A stretch of 6,638 nucleotides of DNA, from NCBI GenBank assembly GCA_013330315.1, contig DUIO01000291.1:278-6915 (forward strand). Direction: 5' to 3'. Below, one piece after another: positions 1 through 4,421 of the stretch. Position numbers and translations under genes: made by a program. Position 1 is the stretch's first letter, and every line of letters starts with the position of its first letter. Source of the DNA: Methanosarcina sp. GTDB lineage: Archaea; Halobacteriota; Methanosarcinia; Methanosarcinales; Methanosarcinaceae. The notes under the pieces are model-generated. The model was not told the origin of the DNA. It saw only the letters and a list, made by a program, of their open reading frames with translations, and did not search any database.

Positions 1-48
1 CGAGACGGGACTCGGGCGAGACAGAAATCGGGCGAGACGAAAATCGGG
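1..48. repeat. Three-copy 16-bp tandem repeat (set A)
   Basis: Three head-to-tail 16-bp units occupy 1-16, 17-32 and 33-48. Each begins CGAGAC and ends TCGGG (for example CGAGACGAAAATCGGG), with differences only at positions 7-11 of the unit. The array starts at the window edge, so more copies may lie upstream. Because 16 is not a multiple of three, the units would be read in different frames if translated. Function is unknown. Confidence 0.85.
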
Positions 49-138
49 AAAGTGCAATTAGAGTTGAGTGCAATTAGGGTTGAGTGTAATTTGAGTAAGA
101 GAATTATTATACCAAAAAAGAGAAGAGAAAGAAAATGA
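1..138 (+). CDS. Possible C-terminal tail of an upstream gene (partial)
   Basis: Frame 1 is open from the window edge to a TGA at 136-138, giving 45 residues that end in a basic stretch (PKKRRERK). The stop overlaps the nob1 start as ATGA, a common arrangement in translationally coupled operons. Against it, the frame runs across two sets of 16-bp repeats, the translation resembles no family I recognise, and an open run of 45 codons can occur by chance. Both other forward frames are closed by TAG (59-61 and 75-77). It may equally be non-coding DNA; the sequence left of the window decides. Confidence 0.2.
   Translation, partial: RDGTRARQKSGETKIGKVQLELSAIRVECNLSKRIIIPKKRRERK
51..98. repeat. Three-copy 16-bp tandem repeat (set B)
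   Basis: Two near-identical 16-bp units, AGTGCAATTAGAGTTG (51-66) and AGTGCAATTAGGGTTG (67-82), are followed by a degenerate third (83-98, about 12 of 16 matches). The set lies two bases after the 16-bp repeat set at 1-48 and has the same period but a different, more AT-rich unit. It sits directly upstream of the nob1 promoter candidate. Function is unknown. Confidence 0.8.
104..111 (+). promoter_or_regulatory. Candidate TATA box for nob1
   Basis: TTATTATA lies about 24 bases before the nob1 ATG. At the usual archaeal spacing of roughly 25 bases, transcription would begin at or very near the start codon, implying a leaderless or very short-leader message. The purine-rich stretch before the ATG (117-134) is only a weak ribosome-binding match, which fits. 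If the gene is instead coupled to an upstream gene, this box may be irrelevant. Confidence 0.3.
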
Positions 139-641
139 CCTTTTACATAGCAGATTCAGCAGTATTTATAATGGGGAACTGCAGCGTGGATAGTTCTCTA
201 CTTATTACTGTCCCTTCGGTCGCAGACGAGTTGAAAAGCAGAGACTCACTGCTTCGTTTTGACCTTGCAAAAGAGGGAGGGCTCAGGGTAGAATGGCCGG
301 AACCGGAAATGATAAAAGAGGTCCGGAAAAAAGCTGAACAGACTCGAGACTCAGAAGAGCTTTCAAAAACAGACCTCGAAATCCTTGCAAAAGCGCTTGA
401 GCACAGGGAGGCAGCAATACTGCTTACGGATGATTATGCAGTCCAGAACGTCGCAGTGCAACTGGGAATTAAGGTTGAGCCGATTGCCCAGAAAAAAATA
501 AAGGATATTCTTATCTGGCAAAAACAGTGTATTGGTTGTAAAAAAACTTTTGAGAAAGGAGATGAATGCCCGATTTGCGGCTCACCCCTGAAAAAAAAGA
601 GGAAAAAAAGACTTAAAGGCAAGAGTTATCAGGAAAGCTGA
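135..641 (+). CDS. nob1: Endoribonuclease Nob1 (PIN domain plus zinc ribbon)
   Basis: Nob1 is the archaeal/eukaryotic nuclease that cuts the pre-16S (18S) rRNA at its 3' end during late small-subunit maturation in the cytoplasm. The 168-residue protein has the expected size and order: a PIN domain (about 3-120) followed by a zinc ribbon (about 126-152). The acidic PIN residues are present: D7 in YIADSAVFI, E32 in VADELKSR, D80 in SKTDLEILAKAL, and D99/D100 in LLTDDYAVQNVA. Conserved W128 precedes zinc ligands C132-x2-C135 and C145-x2-C148. The tail (153-163) is strongly basic, consistent with RNA contact. ATG at 135 is chosen because the PIN fold starts at residue 3; no usable in-frame start lies nearby upstream. 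All catalytic and zinc positions are intact, so it should be active. The next gene has its own promoter candidate, so nob1 need not be co-transcribed with it. Confidence 0.93.
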   Translation: MTFYIADSAVFIMGNCSVDSSLLITVPSVADELKSRDSLLRFDLAKEGGLRVEWPEPEMIKEVRKKAEQTRDSEELSKTDLEILAKALEHREAAILLTDDYAVQNVAVQLGIKVEPIAQKKIKDILIWQKQCIGCKKTFEKGDECPICGSPLKKKRKKRLKGKSYQES

Positions 642-691
642 AGAAAAAGATATAACGCTTGATAGTGTAATAATGTCTTTAACTGAGAAAA

Positions 692-710
692 GATATACTT
701 GAATTATAAT
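692..710 (+). promoter_or_regulatory. Candidate TATA boxes for gfcR
   Basis: Two overlapping choices lie in the 165-bp gap after nob1: GATATACT (692-699) and ATTATAAT (703-710). Transcription would start around 720-735, giving a leader of roughly 70-85 bases. The two cannot be told apart by eye. Confidence 0.4.
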
Positions 711-714
711 TATT

Positions 715-736
715 CAGGCAGTAATTCCAGGCAGTA
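715..736 (+). repeat. 9-bp direct repeat at the gfcR promoter (possible operator)
   Basis: CAGGCAGTA occurs exactly twice, at 715-723 and 728-736, with starts 13 bp apart; each is preceded by ATT (the second by ATTC). It falls just downstream of the TATA candidates, where the transcription start is expected, so a bound protein could block initiation. Autoregulation by the helix-turn-helix protein encoded downstream is an inference only. Confidence 0.45.
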
Positions 737-790
737 TCCTTAAGAGGAACTGCAAAATCGGCCGGAAATACCGCCAGATAAAGAAATTTC

Positions 791-805
791 AGGTGGGAAT
801 GGAGG
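791..805 (+). promoter_or_regulatory. Ribosome-binding site for gfcR
   Basis: AGGTG (791-795) matches the archaeal anti-Shine-Dalgarno and sits 11 bases before the ATG at 807. A second purine motif, GGAGG (801-805), lies only one base before the ATG and is too close to be the main site. An out-of-frame ATG at 799-801 is not used by any long ORF. Confidence 0.55.
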
Positions 806-806
806 C

Positions 807-1421
807 ATGAAGAATATAGAAGATCTCATTCAGAAAGCTGTGGAACTTCAGAACAACGGGCTTGGAACCGGCCAGATCGCCGACGAGCTTAACGTTTCAA
901 GAGAAACGGTCACATGGCTATTAACCCGTTCAAAAAAAGAAGTAACAGCCCCCGCTCCAAAAGACATATCCGTAAACTGGAGCAGTATAGGAAAGAGTGC
1001 TACACGGCTTCACTACATCTCTCTTGCGCTTTGCGATATGGTGCTTGAGACCCTGGAAAAGACAAACGCTGAAGTAGATGTGGTTGTTGGCGTGGCAGCC
1101 AGTGGTATTCCCCTGGCAAGCATGATGGCAAACGAGCTGGGAGCAGATTTTGCCCTCTATCATTCCCGTAAAGGACACGATGTAGTCCAGCCCGGCCAGA
1201 AAGGTACCATCAGCAGGAACTTCGGAAGCGTTGCAGGTAAGAACTGTGTAATCGTCGACGACGTTATCACCACAGGTTCGACCACAATGGAAGTGATCGA
1301 GCAGTTGCGCGAAATGGACGCAAAGCCCAGAGCAGTGGTAGTTCTCGTGGACAAAAAAGGCGCAGACACAATTGCAAACGTCCCGATTCAGTCTCTGGTG
1401 AGAATAGTACGTGTCGACTGA
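807..1421 (+). CDS. gfcR: GfcR-type regulator: HTH plus orotate phosphoribosyltransferase-like domain
   Basis: The 204-residue protein joins an N-terminal helix-turn-helix (about 17-42, [18 protein letters not shown]) to a type I phosphoribosyltransferase fold (about 60-204). The PRPP-binding loop is clear at 148-159 ([12 protein letters not shown]), and a [11 protein letters not shown] segment (94-104) forms the earlier phosphate-contact region. This architecture and length match the archaeal PyrE-like/GfcR family. In haloarchaea GfcR activates sugar-degradation (semi-phosphorylated Entner-Doudoroff) genes; the target in a methanogen is unknown. The flexible loop reads [13 protein letters not shown] rather than the lysine/HG pattern typical of true orotate phosphoribosyltransferases, so I infer a ligand-sensing regulator rather than a pyrimidine enzyme. 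The gene has its own probable promoter and ribosome-binding site and ends in a strong hairpin. A residual enzymatic role cannot be excluded. Confidence 0.87.
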   Translation: MKNIEDLIQKAVELQNNGLGTGQIADELNVSRETVTWLLTRSKKEVTAPAPKDISVNWSSIGKSATRLHYISLALCDMVLETLEKTNAEVDVVVGVAASGIPLASMMANELGADFALYHSRKGHDVVQPGQKGTISRNFGSVAGKNCVIVDDVITTGSTTMEVIEQLREMDAKPRAVVVLVDKKGADTIANVPIQSLVRIVRVD

Positions 1422-1460
1422 AGCGCTGAATATAAAACAGAAGTAAATTTATTTTATTAT

Positions 1461-1488
1461 GGGAAGCCTTTCACAGGAAAGGTTTTCC
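1461..1488 (+). terminator. Hairpin terminator candidate after gfcR
   Basis: A 12-bp stem pairs 1461-1472 (GGGAAGCCTTTC) with 1477-1488 (GAAAGGTTTTCC), including two G-T pairs, around a four-base loop ACAG. It starts 39 bases after the gfcR stop and is followed by a long T-rich tract (about 1496-1563). In archaea the T tracts are likely the main termination signal; the hairpin would define or protect the 3' end. Confidence 0.65.
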
Positions 1489-1507
1489 AAAAATTATACT
1501 TATATTC

Positions 1508-1555
1508 GTTTATTCTTTTGTTTATTCTTCAATTCATTCTTCGGTTCATTTTTTA
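1508..1555 (+). repeat. Four-copy degenerate 12-bp T-rich tandem repeat
   Basis: Units GTTTATTCTTTT (1508-1519), GTTTATTCTTCA (1520-1531), ATTCATTCTTCG (1532-1543) and GTTCATTTTTTA (1544-1555) run head to tail. They follow the hairpin after gfcR and supply repeated T-runs on the plus strand, as expected for a multi-site archaeal terminator. Replication slippage is the likely origin. Confidence 0.6.
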
Positions 1556-1647
1556 TGTTTTTGCATTAAACCTGTAAACATTTTTCATAATTTCGGTATT
1601 ATTGTTTTAGATCTACCTCAGACATACATGTAGCATTTTAAACCATT

Positions 1648-1701
1648 ATTCAAAAAAAATTGTTATTTTAAAAAAAATCGTTAATTCAAAAAAAGCTTAC
1701 G
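1648..1701 (-). terminator. 18-bp phased oligo-T terminator tract for the RecJ-like gene
   Basis: Three runs of 7-8 A on the plus strand (1652-1659, 1670-1677, 1688-1694) are spaced exactly 18 bp apart in degenerate 18-bp units (1648-1665, 1666-1683, 1684-1701), the first two ending in GTTA. On the minus strand, where the RecJ-like gene is transcribed, these are oligo-T tracts 40-90 bases beyond the stop codon. Repeated T runs of this kind are the known archaeal RNA polymerase termination signal. Confidence 0.6.
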
Positions 1702-1712
1702 AAAGAGAAAGG

Positions 1713-1741
1713 TTAACAGGTTTATTTAAAAGACCTGTTAA
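1713..1741 (-). terminator. Perfect inverted repeat overlapping the RecJ-like gene stop codon
   Basis: TTAACAGGT (1713-1721) pairs perfectly with ACCTGTTAA (1733-1741) around an 11-base loop. The right arm includes the stop codon (TAA on the minus strand, 1738-1740). On the minus strand it is followed by a pyrimidine-rich stretch and then the oligo-T runs at 1652-1694, so it probably forms the 3' end structure of the message. A protein-binding site is the alternative. Confidence 0.55.
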
Positions 1742-3870
1742 TACTCGACTTCCGTGGATGCAATCTTTTCTGCAAGTCTTGAGAGCACTTCGGTTCTCAT
1801 TCCTTCCACAAATTTAATGCTGCCGACAACGAGATGTCCACCCCCGCTGACTCCGGCACCTTTCATTTCTTCGCGGAGCTCCCTGACAATCCTAGGGATA
1901 TTCATGAGCACGCCTTTTGAGCGAATAACAGCAAAATCCGGACCGTAGCCAATAGTGACAACGGGCTTATTCGGGTTTCTTTTGACAAGCACATCATGAA
2001 CTTCTCCGGAGGTTTTGCCCGGTGGCGGGAAGGTAAATTTCTGGGCGTAGTTTTCAACGTCTATAACATTCATTATGGCGCCATTAGCCAGCTTCTGGGA
2101 TTTGACGTTAAAAAGACAGGTTTCAAGCTGTTCTTTTATCATGATATTTGCCTGCTCGCAAAGCAGGGTCACCAGATTTTTATGGATTGTGTGGTCGCCC
2201 AGGTCAAGGATATCATCAATAAGGCCCTTTCCACTGCTGAATTTAAGCCAGAACTGCTCATAATCCAGAGCCAGAGCCATTTCTTTTAGCTCCTCAAGTG
2301 AATAACGATCCGAAACAAGAGAAATGTACCTTCCGGCTTCCGGGGCTTCAGAACGGTCTCCTACTGCCGAATCGGCAGGAAGGTGCTTTATTGTGTCACT
2401 GATGCTTGGATTGATCATACGGGCAACCTCAGCACAGAGCATGCCTGCAGTAACCCCGAAATCTCCTCCTACATGAGCAGGGTTGACATGCCCGATCAGG
2501 TACTGGTCAACGATATCATCCGGGTGGTGGTGGTCAATGACAAGCATATCGATGCCGTAGACGCTTGCCTGTCGCATGGCGGGTACGTCTTCTTCGGTAG
2601 ACCCGTTGTCTACCTGAATTATGAGAGGCATTTTCTGTCCGTGCCTGGCATAATCTTCAAGTGCAAAAGAAATGTCCCTTGTAACATCGGCAAGCTCATA
2701 AAAGGGAGCCTTTGAAGGAGCACGTTTGTAAAAATAATACTCCGCATCCGCTCCGCCAATTTCCGTGATCAGGGGGAGAATTGCCCTCTCAATAGCGATT
2801 GCGGAAGTAATCCCGTCTGCATCTGCATGATGCCTGAGAATGATAGGTGTCGAATGGAGGATTGCCTTTTTGATCTCTTTGGCAACGTGAAGCATCCTGG
2901 GCCTGAGCTTTTCCATGATTTCGCTTTCTACTAGGAAAGGAATATCAGCAGGAGTGGCTTTCTCATCAATTACTTTCTCGACCCTTGTCTTGACAGCAAC
3001 TTCTTTTTCTCCGGTCAAAAGCTTCATGCTCATGACTTCAATCTGGACCTGCTCATCTCTCGGGGTCACTTCTCCGGTAATTGAAACAATCATTCCTACA
3101 TCAATATGAGGGTAAGACCTTTTTCCTGCGCTTTCAAATGCCGCGCATGGAATGAAGCCTCCTTCATCACTTATGGTAAAGATTGTCGGCCCGCTGGTCT
3201 GTTTTACCTGAATAACTTCTCCTTCTATCCGAATGAGCCTGCCTTTCATGCTGGTGTCTATCTGGGAGGAATCCTTAAGCGGAAGTTCTTTTTCAAGCTC
3301 AATGGTTTCATATTTTGAGAGAGTTTTCGGAATAAGGTCCAGTTTTCCTCCGGCTTTAATGCTTTTTACAAGGACAATTACGGCGTCTCCAGCCTCAGGC
3401 TGGACTCCGATATTACTGGAATGCATAAGCCCCCTTACATGAGGGTTCAGATCTACAAAGACTCCAAAAGAGGCAATACTGCTTACTATGCCGTGATAAA
3501 GTTTTCCTGCCTCCACATCTTTAAGGTCACAGGATTCATCCAGAGCATAAACATGCTGGGAACGTGCACAGGCATTACAAATTTCTTCGTCTGCATCCTG
3601 AGGGTTATGAATCCTTACACCGCAGACCTTGCAGGTATAGATCTTACCAAGCCCCTCACAGGCTTCACATGATCGGGTAATTTCAATGCTCCCCTTACCT
3701 TTGCATTTCTCGCATACTGCACCATTTTTCAAGAAACTGTCAATATCTTTTTCTGAAATTTTCATGAAATCAACTGATTTTGACTTGCCTTTTCCCTTGC
3801 AAAGAGGGCAGGCTTCAGTTGAAATAACTTCGTGGCCACGTCCGTGGCAATCTGGACATTCCTTACTCAT
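1738..3870 (-). CDS. Archaeal RecJ-like DHH phosphoesterase with DnaJ-type zinc fingers, S1 and OB domains
   Basis: This 710-residue protein matches the archaea-specific RecJ-like family known as COG1107, a predicted nuclease acting on single-stranded DNA or RNA. Residues 1-75 carry four CxxCxGxG repeats of the DnaJ zinc-finger type (pairs C5/C8, C21/C24, C53/C56, C68/C71) with no J domain. A further C4 zinc ribbon follows (C80/C83, C98/C101), then an S1 RNA-binding domain (about 123-182, YHGIVSSIASFGVFVDL) and an OB-fold segment (about 209-286). The DHH domain holds HHADADG (347-353), VDNGS (420-424), DHHH (446-449) and a following NP segment; the DHHA1 end carries GGH (677-679). All metal-binding motifs look intact, so nuclease activity is expected, but substrate and polarity are not readable. 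ATG at 3870 is preferred over GTG at 3882, since that GTG lies inside the GGTG ribosome-binding site. It is transcribed away from the slipin operon and toward gfcR. Confidence 0.88.
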   Translation of the reverse strand: MSKECPDCHGRGHEVISTEACPLCKGKGKSKSVDFMKISEKDIDSFLKNGAVCEKCKGKGSIEITRSCEACEGLGKIYTCKVCGVRIHNPQDADEEICNACARSQHVYALDESCDLKDVEAGKLYHGIVSSIASFGVFVDLNPHVRGLMHSSNIGVQPEAGDAVIVLVKSIKAGGKLDLIPKTLSKYETIELEKELPLKDSSQIDTSMKGRLIRIEGEVIQVKQTSGPTIFTISDEGGFIPCAAFESAGKRSYPHIDVGMIVSITGEVTPRDEQVQIEVMSMKLLTGEKEVAVKTRVEKVIDEKATPADIPFLVESEIMEKLRPRMLHVAKEIKKAILHSTPIILRHHADADGITSAIAIERAILPLITEIGGADAEYYFYKRAPSKAPFYELADVTRDISFALEDYARHGQKMPLIIQVDNGSTEEDVPAMRQASVYGIDMLVIDHHHPDDIVDQYLIGHVNPAHVGGDFGVTAGMLCAEVARMINPSISDTIKHLPADSAVGDRSEAPEAGRYISLVSDRYSLEELKEMALALDYEQFWLKFSSGKGLIDDILDLGDHTIHKNLVTLLCEQANIMIKEQLETCLFNVKSQKLANGAIMNVIDVENYAQKFTFPPPGKTSGEVHDVLVKRNPNKPVVTIGYGPDFAVIRSKGVLMNIPRIVRELREEMKGAGVSGGGHLVVGSIKFVEGMRTEVLSRLAEKIASTEVEY

Positions 3871-3879
3871 TAATATCAA

Positions 3880-3883
3880 CACC
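3880..3883 (-). promoter_or_regulatory. Ribosome-binding site deciding the RecJ-like start
   Basis: On the minus strand GGTG occupies 3883-3880, followed by a nine-base spacer and ATG at 3870-3868. This spacing is ideal. Starting at the upstream GTG (3882-3880) would put the start codon inside this motif and add only four residues (the Met of the ATG becoming residue five), with no ribosome-binding site of its own. Confidence 0.6.
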
Positions 3884-3957
3884 AGTGGTTCTTCCGAACC
3901 TGCGTTTTCTTAACATCAACATTTTTTGCAATTAAAGGTCTCGCTTTAAACTTTACA

Positions 3958-3966
3958 AATTTATAG
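3958..3966 (-). promoter_or_regulatory. Candidate TATA box for the RecJ-like gene
   Basis: The minus strand reads CTATAAATT here, a good archaeal box A. Transcription would start near 3935, leaving a leader of roughly 65 bases before the ATG at 3870. It lies just past the stop of the possible small ORF at 3983-4153. Confidence 0.5.
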
Positions 3967-3982
3967 TATTATTTATCAACCC

Positions 3983-4153
3983 TCAGTCTACTGATAACTG
4001 TAAAACCTTCCCCGTCCAGGAATCAGCACTTACTGACTCATGACCTCTGCTTATCTTCTTTTTTAGTTCAATATCTTGCGTATGGAAGATATAAATATTT
4101 ATCAGCATGCCGCTTCTATACGGCATCTGCAGGTATCCGGAAGTTTCGGGCAT
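3983..4153 (-). CDS. Possible small protein, 56 residues, unrecognised
   Basis: A minus-strand frame runs from ATG at 4153 to TGA at 3985-3983, and stays open upstream back to a TAG near 4234, about 83 codons in all, which is long for such AT-rich DNA. The predicted peptide begins MPETSGYLQMPYRSGM, has a short hydrophobic stretch (LINIYIF, residues 17-23), a lysine-rich middle (LKKKISRG) and a polar end (WTGKVLQLSVD). Further ATGs lie at 4126 and 4108. No ribosome-binding site precedes any of them; a weak AT-rich element around 4177-4186 could support a leaderless message from 4153. I recognise no family. It could be a real small gene, a decayed remnant of a longer one, or chance. Confidence 0.25.
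   Translation of the reverse strand: MPETSGYLQMPYRSGMLINIYIFHTQDIELKKKISRGHESVSADSWTGKVLQLSVD
4090..4103. promoter_or_regulatory. Orphan palindromic TATA-like element
   Basis: TATAAATA (4090-4097) lies within the perfect 12-bp palindrome ATAAATATTTAT (4091-4102), so it reads as a TATA box on both strands. No known gene starts 25-40 bases away in either direction: on the plus strand the slipin ATG is over 300 bases off, and on the minus strand the RecJ-like gene is over 200 off. It could drive a non-coding RNA or an alternative long leader, or have no function. Confidence 0.35.
4107..4126. other. Small hairpin downstream of the orphan TATA box
   Basis: ATGCCG (4107-4112) and CGGCAT (4121-4126) form a perfect 6-bp stem around an eight-base loop CTTCTATA. 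The stem can extend by two G-C pairs if a two-base bulge is allowed. It is GC-rich against its surroundings. It falls at the predicted start of any transcript from the TATA box at 4090-4097 and also inside the possible minus-strand ORF. Confidence 0.4.
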
Positions 4154-4163
4154 TTGAAGCAGG

Positions 4164-4236
4164 GCTGCAGTCTTTGAATTATTTTGATACTTTAGAATTA
4201 TTTCAATGATAAAGACAGCGGCTGCAATCTATTGAA
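4164..4236. repeat. Imperfect direct repeat pair in the slipin upstream region
   Basis: GCTGCAGTCTTTGAA (4164-4178) recurs as GCTGCAATCTATTGAA (4221-4236), with one substitution and one inserted base. Between them GAATTATTTTGATA (4176-4189) is echoed by GAATTATTTCAATGATA (4195-4211). These may be degenerate regulator sites or remnants of local duplication. Confidence 0.3.
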
Positions 4237-4264
4237 AATCGGAGGGAAGGTTTGGTGTGAGGAC

Positions 4265-4272
4265 TTATATAG
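4265..4272 (+). promoter_or_regulatory. Candidate TATA box for the slipin-nfeD operon
   Basis: TTATATAG is a strong archaeal box A match. A start near 4295 would give a leader of about 125 bases before the slipin ATG, long for an archaeal message. Confidence 0.5.
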
Positions 4273-4405
4273 ATTCACAGATATTTTAGATAGACAACAG
4301 AATACAGAACTTTTAACCTATAATTACTTACTTTGTATTAATTTCTGCAAACTCCTCAAATGAAGAACACTTAATTATTATTAAACTCAATTTTGATCAA
4401 TGGAT

Positions 4406-4412
4406 AGGAGGG
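4406..4412 (+). promoter_or_regulatory. Ribosome-binding site for slipin
   Basis: AGGAGGG is a near-perfect Shine-Dalgarno sequence placed nine bases before the ATG at 4422. It fixes the start codon and predicts efficient translation. Confidence 0.8.
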
Positions 4413-4421
4413 AATAAAATT

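Larger units (their letters stand above)
1422..1737. other. Convergent intergenic region
   Basis: The 316 bp between the ends of gfcR (+) and the RecJ-like gene (-) are very AT-rich. They contain a hairpin after gfcR, a 12-bp T-rich tandem repeat, an 18-bp phased oligo-A/T repeat and a hairpin at the end of the minus-strand gene, each listed separately. Between about 1556 and 1647 I see nothing recognisable. No convincing gene is present. Confidence 0.7.
3883..4421. other. Long divergent intergenic region
   Basis: The 539 bp between the RecJ-like gene (-) and slipin (+) contain promoter candidates for both, a possible 56-residue minus-strand ORF, an orphan TATA box with a small hairpin, and imperfect direct repeats, all listed separately. 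From about 4273 to 4405, the presumed slipin leader, I see only AT-rich sequence without clear structure. No known riboswitch or structured RNA family was recognised. Confidence 0.6.

Noticed and set aside
1..98. CRISPR array
   Set aside because: The 16-bp repeats are contiguous with no unique spacers and too short for CRISPR repeats.
626..664. Imperfect inverted repeat around the nob1 stop (AAGAGTTAT with ATAACGCTT)
   Set aside because: Only 5+3 pairs with a mismatch and a loop over 20 bases, and no T-run follows; not convincing as a terminator.
754..776. Possible CGG/CCG hairpin in the gfcR leader
   Set aside because: Only three base pairs close around AAATA before a mismatch; not enough for a riboswitch or attenuator call.
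1459..1569. A 36-codon plus-strand ORF beginning MGSLSQERFSK and ending in a phenylalanine-rich stretch
   Set aside because: It starts at the gfcR terminator hairpin, has no ribosome-binding site, and its F-rich half is simply the translation of the 12-bp T-rich tandem repeat.
2383..2715. A 110-residue plus-strand ORF inside the RecJ-like gene
   Set aside because: It is antisense to the conserved DHH core, with no ribosome-binding site or recognisable domain; coding constraint on the other strand explains it.
4107..4157. A 16-codon plus-strand ORF starting at the hairpin (MPLLYGICRYPEV)
   Set aside because: Too short, no ribosome-binding site, and the expected transcript start from the TATA box at 4090 lies after its ATG.
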